Position numbers and translations under genes: made by a program. Below, in pieces: positions 9,085 to 17,255 of a stretch of 64,000 nucleotides of DNA. The first letter of the stretch is position 1; each line of letters begins with the position of its first letter. The DNA comes from JBBDJB01 sp040880125 (GTDB lineage Bacteria; Planctomycetota; Planctomycetia; Pirellulales; JBBDJB01), in contig JBBDJB010000053.1 of assembly GCA_040880125.1 (NCBI GenBank), positions 4,206-68,205 of the forward strand, read 5' to 3'. Below the pieces are notes generated by a model, which was not told the origin of the DNA, searched no databases, and was given only the letters and a program-made list of their open reading frames with translations.

Positions 9085-10026
9085 ATGGTTCCACAGACGC
9101 AGTTCACCGAACGGCTCGAGGCGATGTGCCAGGCGGCCGTGCGCCTCTTCAGAACCCACGAGTCGGACGCGCTGCTTTTGCTGCTGGACGGCCCCACCGA
9201 TTGGCAGCGCCTTAAGGCCTCCACCGATGGTCTGCCGCTATTAGTCGCCGCCGATCGCAAAGAGCAGTTGGAAGGCGCCGCGGACGCGGACATCTTCACC
9301 ATTTTGCTCGATATGGCAGGCAACTCCGTCTATGAGCGGCTCACCCAGGCGATGCTCGAAAGCGTCGCCGACGACATGCTCGCTCCCGGGGCGAGTGTCG
9401 TGGCACTATACAGCGGGTTTGAAGCCGGCAATATCGACTCGCTCAGCGTCATTCGCCTCGGCGAACACCTGGGTCGGTTGACCGTGCGCGACTTGCGGCA
9501 GTTGGAAACCGGCGTTCCGCTCGACACGCTTAAGCTCGTCGTTGATCTGGCCGTGGACATCGGCCGCGAAGGCCGCGAAGGCAAGCCGGTGGGAACACTG
9601 TTTGTCGTGGGCGATCACCGCAAGACGCTCGCGCACTGCCATCCGGTCGGCTTCGATCCGGTAAAAGGCTACAGCCGCAAAGATCGGAATCTGAACGACC
9701 CCAAGGTCCGCGAGGGCATTAAAGAGATCGCTCAGATGGACGGGGCAATTATCGTCTCGTCGCAGGGCGTCGTGGAAGCGGCGGCGCAGTTCATTTCAGC
9801 CCCGGCCGCTAACGTGACGCTGTCAAAAGGATTGGGGACGCGCCACTGGGCTGCCGCCGCCATCAGCCGCGCCACGAAGGCTGTGGCCGTCGCGGTGAGC
9901 GAAACCAATGGCACGGTGCGCATCTTTCAAAACGGCGAGGTCATGCTGCGAATCGAGCCGTTCCGCCGCGCAATGAAGTGGAAAGACTTCGACGGCGACT
10001 TGACCGCGTCGCAGGCCGGCGAGTGA
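9085..10026 (+). CDS. DisA_N-type (DAC domain) diadenylate cyclase-like protein
   Basis: This 313-residue soluble protein ends in a DisA_N/DAC domain, the fold that joins two ATP molecules into cyclic di-AMP. The nucleotide-binding DGA motif is in AQMDGAIIVS (219-221). The second motif reads GTRHWAAAA (253-255), where most bacterial enzymes have RHR. The residues before about 155 match an archaeal/planctomycete DacZ-like N-terminal domain rather than the helix-hairpin-helix of DisA or membrane helices of CdaA. The start is ATG with only a weak site. It is divergent from the cation ATPase, which is interesting because c-di-AMP controls ion transport elsewhere. Activity should be regarded as probable, not proven. 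Confidence 0.78.
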   Translation: MVPQTQFTERLEAMCQAAVRLFRTHESDALLLLLDGPTDWQRLKASTDGLPLLVAADRKEQLEGAADADIFTILLDMAGNSVYERLTQAMLESVADDMLAPGASVVALYSGFEAGNIDSLSVIRLGEHLGRLTVRDLRQLETGVPLDTLKLVVDLAVDIGREGREGKPVGTLFVVGDHRKTLAHCHPVGFDPVKGYSRKDRNLNDPKVREGIKEIAQMDGAIIVSSQGVVEAAAQFISAPAANVTLSKGLGTRHWAAAAISRATKAVAVAVSETNGTVRIFQNGEVMLRIEPFRRAMKWKDFDGDLTASQAGE

Positions 10027-10041
10027 CCACAGCTCGACATA

Positions 10042-10111
10042 CACAGGCAGAAACGCCTGTGCCGCCTCTTACTCCCTCTCCCCGCCGGGGAGAGGGCCGG
10101 GGAGAGGGGGG
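10042..10111. repeat. Hairpin repeats B + A in convergent gap
   Basis: A family-B hairpin at 10042-10063 (cacaggc/gcctgtg arms) is followed directly by a family-A hairpin at 10069-10111. The A arms are ccctctcccc/ggggagaggg, extended to 10 bp by a C:G pair, with a second ggggagaggg downstream. They lie between the convergent DAC-like and nnrE genes, where they could end transcription from both sides. Confidence 0.72.
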
Positions 10112-10249
10112 TACTCTTTGTGCACTTCAATCGGAGCGAACCTCCTGCACAACGTCCTGCAAGTGCAGCGTCGATCGCCATGCTTTGAGTTGAACGGCTC
10201 ACTGCCGGAAAAGTACTGCTGGCCAAGGTGATCAGTGGCACTCGTCAAT

Positions 10250-10927
10250 TCACTCCCGCAGCATCTCCTCGACCAGCCGGCGCGGCACTCCAATATCCTG
10301 GACGTGCACCGTGCCGACATAAGGCCGGGCGTGCGGATGTTCAAAGCCGGGCTTGGACGCCACGAACGTGCACGTGAGGGCGGCGCGGATCGTGCTGGAC
10401 GCCGGCTCGCCAGTATCGCAATCCAGCCCGCTCGGAACATCGACCGCCAACCGCTTCGCGAGATGTTCGTTCATCCAATCGATGACGCGATCCATAGGAT
10501 CGCGGGGCTCGCCCTTGGCGCCCGTGCCGAGCAGCGCATCAACCAGCCAGGCGGCGCCGCGCGTCACTTCGTCAAACCGCTCGCGCCGCGGCTGGTCGCC
10601 GCACACGTGGATCGGTACGTCGCTATGGGTGAGAATGCGGTAATTCGCCAGCGCGTCCCCCGATAGCTCTTCGGGATCCGCTACCAAAAACACGCGAACC
10701 GGCACGCACCGGATGTCCAAATGCCGGGCGATAACGAAGCCGTCGCCTGCATTGTTGCCTTTGCCGCAACAAACAACCACCTCGCCGTTAGCGCCAAGCT
10801 GCAGCAAGGTATCTACCGTGCCGCGGCCGGCGTTCTCCATCAGCACGATCGAGGACATGCCGTACTCGTCGACGGCCCGCTGATCGATCTGGCGGCACTG
10901 CTGGCGGGTTAACGTGTTTGGTTGCAT
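10250..10927 (-). CDS. nnrE: NAD(P)H-hydrate epimerase
   Basis: This 225-residue enzyme interconverts the R and S epimers of damaged (hydrated) NAD(P)H so that a dehydratase can repair them. It has only the YjeF N-terminal domain; the ADP/ATP-dependent dehydratase domain (NnrD) is absent here. The nucleotide-binding motif is GKGNNAGDGFVIARHL, followed by LVDALLGTG and AVDVPSGLDCDTG, which provides the catalytic aspartate region. I chose the ATG at 10927 because the family begins with LTRQQCRQIDQRAVDEYGM; the upstream 104 codons of open frame overlap repeats and are unconserved in character. It converges on the DAC-like gene and is divergent from the 2-hydroxyacid dehydrogenase. Confidence 0.92.
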   Translation of the reverse strand: MQPNTLTRQQCRQIDQRAVDEYGMSSIVLMENAGRGTVDTLLQLGANGEVVVCCGKGNNAGDGFVIARHLDIRCVPVRVFLVADPEELSGDALANYRILTHSDVPIHVCGDQPRRERFDEVTRGAAWLVDALLGTGAKGEPRDPMDRVIDWMNEHLAKRLAVDVPSGLDCDTGEPASSTIRAALTCTFVASKPGFEHPHARPYVGTVHVQDIGVPRRLVEEMLRE

Positions 10928-11232
10928 CCTGGAGCCCTCGGCAACGTAGAGTCGCGTCCTGTGTATGCTGCGACCACTTCGCGAATGTGGCACAGATATT
11001 CCTGGCGGTGCCTTGATCTTATTCGTATGAGCTCGATTTCGCGAACCGCGTCGGCCTCCGTGACTTGACGCTAGCGTGGGGTTGAAACTACAGTCATCGC
11101 CGTCGCGCTGACAGAGCCTTGCACAGGCAAGCAGTCGCAACTCAGGCACAGGCAGAAATGTCTGTGCCAGGTTAAAAGCACGGCTGTGCCACGGATTCCA
11201 ATCCACCACTGGCAATCGGAGTAGACGACGCG
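10928..11232. other. Intergenic region between divergent nnrE and dehydrogenase genes
   Basis: This 305-bp gap has no credible gene. It holds two family-B hairpins, one decayed (10988-11012) and one well preserved (11145-11168, arms cacaggca/tgtctgtg with one G-T wobble). The promoters of both flanking genes must lie here, but I see no convincing -35/-10 pair. Confidence 0.6.
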
Positions 11233-12204
11233 GTGCCAAAGATCCGAATCATACTTTGCTATCCGGTCGAGCCGCATCACGTGGACAGGATTGCCCAGGC
11301 CGCCGGCGAGGCCGAAGTCATCGATGCCGGACAACAGCGCGTGGCCGAGGAGTTGCTCGACGCGGATCTGTTTTGCGGGCACCCAAAGGTGCCGGTGCCG
11401 TGGGACGACATTGTCCGGCAGGGCCGATTGAAGTGGATTCAATCCTCCGCCGCGGGGCTCGATCATTGCCTGGTGCCGTCGGTGATCGCGTCGGACGTGG
11501 TGGTGACCAGCGCCTCCGGTGTGCTGGCCGACCAGGTCGCTGAGCATACGATCGCCCTGTTGACCGCTCACTTGCGAAGCTTGCCGACGTTTTTCCGCGC
11601 TCAACAGAACAAGCAGTTCGTCCGTCTGCCGACGCGCGACCTGCACGATGCCACGGTGGGAATCGTCGGTCTGGGCGGGGTCGGCCGCCGGTTGGCCGAG
11701 CTGCTAAGCGCCTTCCGAACTCGCATCATTGCGACCGACTGGTGCCCAGTGGATAAGCCTCCGCACGTGGAAAGCCTTTGGCCGGCGAACCGGCTGCCGG
11801 ACCTGTTGGCGGCTTCGGATCACGTGGTACTGTGCGCACCGCTCAATACGCACACACGCGGGATGATCGATTCGGAAGCGCTCGCGCAGATGCGCCAGGG
11901 CTCGCTGTTGGTGAACGTCGCCCGAGGCCCGCTGGTCGTCGAACGCGATCTGGTCGCCGCGATCGAGTCCGGTCACTTGGGCGGCGCCGCCCTTGATGTC
12001 ACCGAGGAAGAGCCGCTCTCGCCCAGCAGCCGCCTTTGGGATCTGCCGGGCGTGATCATCACCCCGCACGTGGCGGGCCAGAGCGCGCGGCGCATCGACA
12101 AGATGACCGACTTCTTTTGCGAGAACTTGCAGCGCTATCTCCGCAACGAGCCGCTCTTGAATGTAGTCGACAAGCAACTCGGTTTTCCGCTACGCGGAAA
12201 GTAA
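11233..12204 (+). CDS. D-isomer-specific 2-hydroxyacid dehydrogenase
   Basis: This 323-residue NAD(P)-dependent dehydrogenase interconverts a 2-oxo acid and a D-2-hydroxy acid. The Rossmann motif is VGIVGLGGVGRRLAELL (about 142-158). The catalytic arginine is in NVARGPLVVE, the glutamate in LDVTEEEPL and the histidine in ITPHVAGQS, so the catalytic triad is complete. The N-terminal substrate lobe is GhrA-like. Start is GTG at 11233. No operon partner is adjacent. The substrate could be glyoxylate/hydroxypyruvate or another oxo acid and cannot be fixed from the sequence. Confidence 0.88.
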   Translation: MPKIRIILCYPVEPHHVDRIAQAAGEAEVIDAGQQRVAEELLDADLFCGHPKVPVPWDDIVRQGRLKWIQSSAAGLDHCLVPSVIASDVVVTSASGVLADQVAEHTIALLTAHLRSLPTFFRAQQNKQFVRLPTRDLHDATVGIVGLGGVGRRLAELLSAFRTRIIATDWCPVDKPPHVESLWPANRLPDLLAASDHVVLCAPLNTHTRGMIDSEALAQMRQGSLLVNVARGPLVVERDLVAAIESGHLGGAALDVTEEEPLSPSSRLWDLPGVIITPHVAGQSARRIDKMTDFFCENLQRYLRNEPLLNVVDKQLGFPLRGK

Positions 12205-12553
12205 CCACCTATTCCGGCGCAACATTACAGATGCCGGGGATGGGATTTTCCCGTATGACCGTGCGCTGTTGCTAGCAGCGAAGGCCATAAATCGCCACAA
12301 GCGGTCGATCCGCTGCGGCCGTTCGCGTGTCAATCCATGATTAACGCCAAGCACAGCGCAGTCGCTACCATTCTCTGCACGACCGGCGGCATTAGAATCC
12401 CGTTTCCCATCCCTATGGCGGGGGTCGCCCCATCTGGACGTCGCGCCCTCAGCGACTTATGATAGCGAACGCAACAGGCGGCCACGCATGGAATGCCGTC
12501 GCCACACGCCTTGCTTGCCCCACATCACTGCTTCCAAGAAGAGGCAGCTTTCC
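12205..12553. other. 349-bp gap before the kinase gene, no feature recognised
   Basis: No open frame with coding character and none of the window's hairpin repeat families is visible. The segment presumably carries the 3' untranslated region of the dehydrogenase and the promoter of the kinase gene. Confidence 0.5.
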
Positions 12554-13672
12554 ATGTCTACGACGATTTTTCAGGGCAGTCGTACAATCAACTTCAACGG
12601 GCAGGCCCCGTCGGCGGAGCAAGAGGCTCGGCGCTGTCCGGACGAGTTGGTTGAGCGATACCAGGGATTAATCGACGACCGGCGACTGAGCTGGACCGAA
12701 CATCTGCGGCTGAAGCGGATGCTGGGGGCCGGCGGCCAGGGCGTCGTCTTTCTCAGCGAACGCCGCGGCACGGACCGCTTTTCGTTGCCGGTCGCGCTGA
12801 AGATTTTTTCTCCCGAGCGCTACACCGACGGACGCAGCTACGACGAGGCGATGGCGCGCATCGCGCACGTCGCCAGCCGTGTCGCCCAGATTCAGCAGGA
12901 TAATCTGCTGGACGTGCATAACTTCGTCGATCGCAATCGCATCCGCCTGATGGAAATGGAGTGGATCGACGGCTACGACCTGGAGCAGTTGCTCACGATG
13001 GAGATGCTGCAGCGGGTGAAGGACCGGGTCAGCAACAAGCGGTGGGAGTATATCAATAACGTCATCGTTACCGCCGGGCCGGTTCACCCCCGGCTCAAGC
13101 CCGGTATCGCGGTGGCCATCGCCCGGGAGTGCCTGGCCGGTCTGGCGGCGCTGCACCGCGAAGAGATCGTGCACGGCGACTTGAAGCCGGCCAACATCAT
13201 GCTCAAGCGGACCGGCAACGCGAAGATCGTCGACATCGGCTCGGCCATCGACCTGCAAGATCCTCCACCGGTGCGGACCTGCACGCCGACCTATGCGGCG
13301 CCGGAAGTTCTGGATCGCGACGAGTGCACTCCGCGGTCGGACCTGGCGAGCCTGGGTTACGTGTTAATCGAAATGCTGGCCGGTCGTCCGCTGTTCAGCG
13401 GCATCAGCGATTACAGCGCACTGTTGGAAGCGAAGCGGGCACTGCCGCACAACATCGAGCAGATTTTTCCGGAAGACGTGGCCCGAAACCGCATGCTGGT
13501 GAATTTCTGCCGTGGCCTGATCGCGCCGGACCCGATGCTGCGCTTTCCCAGCGCTGAAGCGGCCGACCTGGTGAAAGAAGGCGCTGCCGACTTTCAGCGG
13601 CAACTGGTCAAGGGCGATTTGGCGAGCGAATACGAGAACGAGATACGCGTTTGGCTGGAGGAGCTCGACTAG
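12554..13672 (+). CDS. Ser/Thr protein kinase with atypical catalytic motifs
   Basis: This 372-residue cytoplasmic Hanks-type kinase lacks any transmembrane segment or sensor domain. The P-loop is MLGAGGQGVVFLSER, the ATP-binding lysine is in VALKIF (K83), the catalytic loop reads HGDLKPANIML rather than HRDLKPEN, and the metal-binding triad reads VDIGSAID where DFG is usual. APEV is conserved (TYAAPEVLDRDE), followed by SDLASLGYVLIEMLAGRPLF. The ATG at 12554 is preceded by AAGAGGCAG. Loss of the HRD arginine is typical of non-RD kinases, which are not controlled by activation-loop phosphorylation; the asparagine and both aspartates are present, so activity is expected. The substrate is unknown. 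Confidence 0.88.
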   Translation: MSTTIFQGSRTINFNGQAPSAEQEARRCPDELVERYQGLIDDRRLSWTEHLRLKRMLGAGGQGVVFLSERRGTDRFSLPVALKIFSPERYTDGRSYDEAMARIAHVASRVAQIQQDNLLDVHNFVDRNRIRLMEMEWIDGYDLEQLLTMEMLQRVKDRVSNKRWEYINNVIVTAGPVHPRLKPGIAVAIARECLAGLAALHREEIVHGDLKPANIMLKRTGNAKIVDIGSAIDLQDPPPVRTCTPTYAAPEVLDRDECTPRSDLASLGYVLIEMLAGRPLFSGISDYSALLEAKRALPHNIEQIFPEDVARNRMLVNFCRGLIAPDPMLRFPSAEAADLVKEGAADFQRQLVKGDLASEYENEIRVWLEELD

Positions 13673-14016
13673 GTCTGCGATGCCTTCCTCCCGCGCCACG
13701 ACGGGGCTTTCCAGCAGTGCCTTATCGCAATGCGGAGAATTGCGCAGTGGCATCAATGGCAAATACCGGCACTGCCGCGCCTTCAGTTTGCGACCGCGAC
13801 ATGAATGCCACGGTTGAGCATGTCTCACCGTACTTCACTTCTTACTCTGCGATTGTCTCGGTTTGCCTCGAACTGCGTTCGTGCATGGGTGTCCGCCCAC
13901 ACGATTGAAATGCAAAAGTATTTGCGACTACAATCACACAACACACGGCCGGACATGGCCTTCCCACCATTGGAAACGGCGGCCCGCCCGGGCGGCCATG
14001 GCATGGAGACCCCCCG
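13673..14016. other. 344-bp gap between kinase and secreted coiled-coil gene
   Basis: There is no credible gene. The 3' part is AT-richer than the surroundings and contains a promoter-like pair (described separately) about 80 bp before the next start. The final 40 bp is very GC-rich and could fold in the 5' untranslated region. Confidence 0.5.
13905..13934 (+). promoter_or_regulatory. Sigma70-like promoter candidate
   Basis: TTGAAA at 13905-13910 and TACAAT at 13929-13934 are separated by 18 bp in an AT-richer patch upstream of the secreted coiled-coil gene. Each hexamer matches the E. coli consensus in five of six positions. This is pattern matching only; planctomycete promoter consensus is not assumed. 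Confidence 0.45.
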
Positions 14017-15327
14017 ATGAGTTCACTGATGAGTTCACTATTGATTCTCGTTTGCCTGCTGAACGCCCCCCAGCAGACCGGCGACACCACACCCAATCCG
14101 CCGGCGGGTGACCGCTACGAACCTGCCGCCGCCGCGCCGCTGAATACTCTGCTCCCAGATGGTTCCGAAGGCTTCGGCCCCGGGCAGCCGGATCCGGAAT
14201 CTCCGTCTGCCGCACAGCCGTCCGATATTCCCGACACGGCGGCCGATCCGCAAAGCGCCGCCTCCCCCGGCGGCGAAACCAGTAATCCCCCGGCCGCCAC
14301 ACCTCCGGCGAACTCTGCGCAACAGACCCCAGCGCCGACGCAACCGCAAAGCCAGGGCGGCCCCGCGGCGAGCGAGCCGGCGGAACTGGTGCCGGTTCGC
14401 AACGCAGGCCCGTCTTCCGAGCCTGAGGTCAAGTTGCGAAAACTGCTGACACCTCCGGCGAACGACCCGATCGAAGGCACACCGGTCACCCTGGCCGAAG
14501 CGCTGAGCGGAATGAACATTGACTCGCAACAGGCCGAGGTGATCCGCGCCTACTGGAACTTGTCGCGCCAAATCGGCGGTTTGGTCGCCGCGGAAGATCT
14601 GGCCCGGGGGCTGGACGAGTTGGTCAACTCCCGAGCAACCAACGACGCTCAACTCGCGCTGGGGCTGGCCGAAGCACAGCTCGCTGTCGCCGACGCCCGC
14701 GTGGCGGTAGTCGAAGCGCAGCACGATCTGGCGGAGCGCCGGGCGATCGTCACTTCGGCCGCATTGCCCCTGCCGGCCGACCGTCCGCATGCCGGCGCCT
14801 ATCGCACGTACTACGAAACGATCTTTGCCGGGCGGAGCGGCGGCCAGGCTCGGCGGATTCACGACGCGCTGACGCCACGACTGCGGCAGATACGCGCCGG
14901 AGCGGCCGCGGTCTCGGCGGCCGATCGTTGGGCGAGCGAAGCGGCCGCCGCGTATGGCGAACGTCGCCTCGAGTTGCAGCAGGTTCTCGATGCATATCGG
15001 GCGCTCGACCACCACCAGAAAGCGTTCCTGGACGCGGTTCTGCAATACAACTTGGACATTGCCGAATATGCGCGGCTGGTCGCGCCGCAGGGCACCGACG
15101 GTTCCCAACTCGTCACGATGCTCATCAAGACCACCCCGCCCACGGGCACCTCCACGCAATCGCTGCCGCCGGACCGCCTCAATTCGGTGCTGAAGCGCCG
15201 CGAGCCGACGCTCGCCACCACGCCGCCAGGTGAAGATTCCGGCGTCGTGCAAGCCTCCGGCGAGTCGGAGAGCCCGGACACGACGCAACGTCCCCGCGAC
15301 GGCTTCGTACCGCGCAGTGAGCCGTAG
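14017..15327 (+). CDS. Secreted coiled-coil protein, TolC-like segment
   Basis: This 436-residue protein has a short N-terminal hydrophobic segment (LMSSLLILVCLLNA) consistent with export. Residues about 25-150 form a low-complexity linker rich in Pro, Ala and Gln. Residues about 160-350 are long amphipathic helices rich in Ala, Glu, Arg and Leu (QLALGLAEAQLAVADARVAV), resembling the periplasmic helices of outer-membrane efflux (TolC) proteins. The beta-barrel strands of a full TolC are not evident and the C-terminus is another disordered tail, so it may be a periplasmic or envelope-spanning structural protein instead. The first codons contain a short direct repeat (gatgagttcact twice), leaving two possible ATG starts 12 bp apart. 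Confidence 0.6.
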   Translation: MSSLMSSLLILVCLLNAPQQTGDTTPNPPAGDRYEPAAAAPLNTLLPDGSEGFGPGQPDPESPSAAQPSDIPDTAADPQSAASPGGETSNPPAATPPANSAQQTPAPTQPQSQGGPAASEPAELVPVRNAGPSSEPEVKLRKLLTPPANDPIEGTPVTLAEALSGMNIDSQQAEVIRAYWNLSRQIGGLVAAEDLARGLDELVNSRATNDAQLALGLAEAQLAVADARVAVVEAQHDLAERRAIVTSAALPLPADRPHAGAYRTYYETIFAGRSGGQARRIHDALTPRLRQIRAGAAAVSAADRWASEAAAAYGERRLELQQVLDAYRALDHHQKAFLDAVLQYNLDIAEYARLVAPQGTDGSQLVTMLIKTTPPTGTSTQSLPPDRLNSVLKRREPTLATTPPGEDSGVVQASGESESPDTTQRPRDGFVPRSEP

Positions 15328-15338
15328 CGCCTATCGAT

Positions 15339-15459
15339 GGCACAGACATTCCTGTGTGTGCAGTTTCGCCATAGCTGAATTCGCGGAAAACGTCCCTGTA
15401 GCTGAATTCTCAAGAATTCAGATTTTCCGGGGGCTGCGCTGAACTGTCACCAGTTCAGC
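15339..15459. repeat. Hairpin repeats B, C', C
   Basis: A family-B unit at 15339-15361 has one mismatch in the arm (cacagaca/tgtgtgtg). It is followed by a C' hairpin at 15400-15421 (ctgaattct/agaattcag) and a C hairpin at 15438-15459 (gctgaactg/cagttcagc). This lies between co-directional genes and, unlike the convergent gaps, lacks the A unit. Confidence 0.65.
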
Positions 15460-15536
15460 TATACCGTCTCCCCGGCCCTCAACCTAGCCTCCATCTCGAC
15501 TTGCCACCTCCCATTGCGGTCGGCAAGAATCGAGTC

Positions 15537-16586
15537 ATGTCGACTATCCTGACCCAATCGCAGGCCTCTCCCTCAAAGTGTGCCCTGGCGGCGCCGCTCG
15601 CAATCGGTCCGGTGGTAGTCGATCCGCCAATCCTGCAAGCCCCGATGGCAGGCTTCACCAACTACGCGTTCCGCCAGATCGTCCGCGAGTACGGCGGAGC
15701 CGGACTACTCGCCACCGAGATGATCAGCGCCCGGGGCTTCGTCTGGATGGATCGCCAGCTCGGCGAGCATCCCGACCGGCTGTGGGGAGTGCAGGACGAG
15801 CCGCGTCCGTTGGCCGTTCAGATTTGGGACAACGACCCGGCGGCCATGGCCGAAGTCGGCAGCCGGCTGGCCCATGATTTCGGCGTGAGCGTTGTCGATA
15901 TCAACTTCGGCTGCCCGGTGAAGCAGGTTACCGAGAAGGCCCACAGCGGCTCGTATCTTCTGCGGGATCCCGAGCGAATGGGCCGCATCATTGAGCGCGT
16001 CGTTCAGGCCTGCCGTCCCACGCCCGTCACGGCCAAGATCCGCCTGGGTTGCACGCGCGACAATATCACGGCTCTGGAAGTGGCCCAGGTGGTCGAGTCG
16101 GTCGGAGCCGCCGCACTCACCGTACATGGCCGCACGGCGCAAGATTACTTCAAGGGCGCGGCCGACTGGGAACAGATCAGCCGCATCAAATCACACCTGA
16201 AGCACATCCCGCTGATCGGCAATGGCGACCTGGACTCGCCCGAGAAAGTCGTCACTGCGTTCCGGCGATACAACGTCGACGGCGTGATGATCGCTCGGGC
16301 GGCGCTCGGCCGGCCGTGGCTATTTCGGCAAGCCCAAGCAGCCTTGGCGGGCGAACCGATCCCACCGGATCCTTCGCTCCAGGAGCAGCGCCGGCTAATG
16401 CTTCATCACTATGAGCTGGTCTGCCGCCGGTTCGGCGACGAAAAGGGGACGGTGCTGATGCGCAAGTATGCCTGTTGCTATGCCCAGGGCCGCCGCGGCG
16501 CCCGACACTTCCGCACGCACGTCGCCCAGGCCGACACGCCCGAGGTGTTCCGCCGGGTGGTGGATCAGTACTTTCCCACCGAGTGA
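15537..16586 (+). CDS. dusB: tRNA-dihydrouridine synthase, DusB type
   Basis: This 349-residue FMN-dependent enzyme reduces uridine to dihydrouridine in the tRNA D-loop. It starts with PILQAPMAGFTNYAFRQIV, the FMN-binding strand of the TIM barrel. The catalytic cysteine is in INFGCPVKQVTEKAHSGSYL. TAKIRLG, TVHGRTAQDYFKGAADW, PLIGNGDL and GVMIARAALGRPWLF are the remaining Dus signatures, and a helical tRNA-binding C-terminus follows. I chose the ATG at 15537, although there is no strong ribosome-binding site and an in-frame ATG lies 12 codons upstream. No gene partner is coupled to it. Confidence 0.93.
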   Translation: MSTILTQSQASPSKCALAAPLAIGPVVVDPPILQAPMAGFTNYAFRQIVREYGGAGLLATEMISARGFVWMDRQLGEHPDRLWGVQDEPRPLAVQIWDNDPAAMAEVGSRLAHDFGVSVVDINFGCPVKQVTEKAHSGSYLLRDPERMGRIIERVVQACRPTPVTAKIRLGCTRDNITALEVAQVVESVGAAALTVHGRTAQDYFKGAADWEQISRIKSHLKHIPLIGNGDLDSPEKVVTAFRRYNVDGVMIARAALGRPWLFRQAQAALAGEPIPPDPSLQEQRRLMLHHYELVCRRFGDEKGTVLMRKYACCYAQGRRGARHFRTHVAQADTPEVFRRVVDQYFPTE

Positions 16587-16620
16587 CGCCGGCATTGTGG
16601 GAGGATTGGAGTCGCCGCAA

Positions 16621-16777
16621 TACTCCCTCTCCCTCTAAGGGAGAGGGCCGGGGAGAGGGTGTAGCTGAACTGGCATCAGTTCAGCCAAAGCCTGCGTGGG
16701 GCCGAATTTTTGCGAATTCAGCTATGACTGAGCCTGCATCCTTGCGCGCGAAATGCACAGACAGGATTGTCTGTGCC
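16621..16777. repeat. Composite hairpin element A-C-C'-B in convergent gap
   Basis: An A hairpin at 16621-16659 (ccctctccct/agggagaggg plus a second ggggagaggg) is followed by C at 16664-16685 (gctgaactg/cagttcagc), C' at about 16701-16722 and B at 16755-16777 (cacagaca/tgtctgtg). The order and the linker sequence match the element at 29038-29196. It separates the convergent dus and stress-protein genes. Confidence 0.75.
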
Positions 16778-16814
16778 ACCTTGCGCGATCAGCCTTGATC
16801 GTATAAGCCCCGCC

Positions 16815-17243
16815 CTACCCGCGCAGCACCAGCACGGGGCAGTGGGAGAGCCGCACGACGCGGTCAGCCACCGAACCAAGCAGCAGCCGCTTGAGGCCCC
16901 GCCGGCCGTGCGAAGGCATCACGATCAGCTCGGCGCCGATGTTCTCCGCAAAGTCGGCGATCTCATGCCCGGCGTCGCCGACGTCGACCACCACGTCGAT
17001 GCCCTGGTACTTCGCGTCGGAGAGCCGCACGTCGACGGCATTCTTCGCATGTCGCTTTCGGCCCTCGTCGTCGATCGTGTGCCAGACCACGCCCGGCTCG
17101 TTGGCCTGCAGTTCCGGCAGCACGTGAATGACGTGGACCTGCGCGGGCGTCTCGATCATTTGCAGCGCCGTGTCGATGGCGCGAATAGACTCGTCCGAGA
17201 AATCGAACGGCACCACCACACACCGTTTCGGAAGCCAGCTCAT
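16815..17243 (-). CDS. Universal stress protein, single UspA domain
   Basis: This 142-residue protein begins with CVVVPFDFSDESIRAIDTAL and ends with the ATP-binding signature MPSHGRRGLKRLLLGSVADRVVRLSHCPVLVL, so it is of the nucleotide-binding Usp type. An AAGGAG site stands 7-8 bp before the ATG. It follows the AGCS transporter gene after only 12 bp, so the two are probably co-transcribed and the protein may adjust transporter activity or abundance; that link is inference. Confidence 0.92.
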   Translation of the reverse strand: MSWLPKRCVVVPFDFSDESIRAIDTALQMIETPAQVHVIHVLPELQANEPGVVWHTIDDEGRKRHAKNAVDVRLSDAKYQGIDVVVDVGDAGHEIADFAENIGAELIVMPSHGRRGLKRLLLGSVADRVVRLSHCPVLVLRG

Positions 17244-17255
17244 GGGGAGGTCTCC

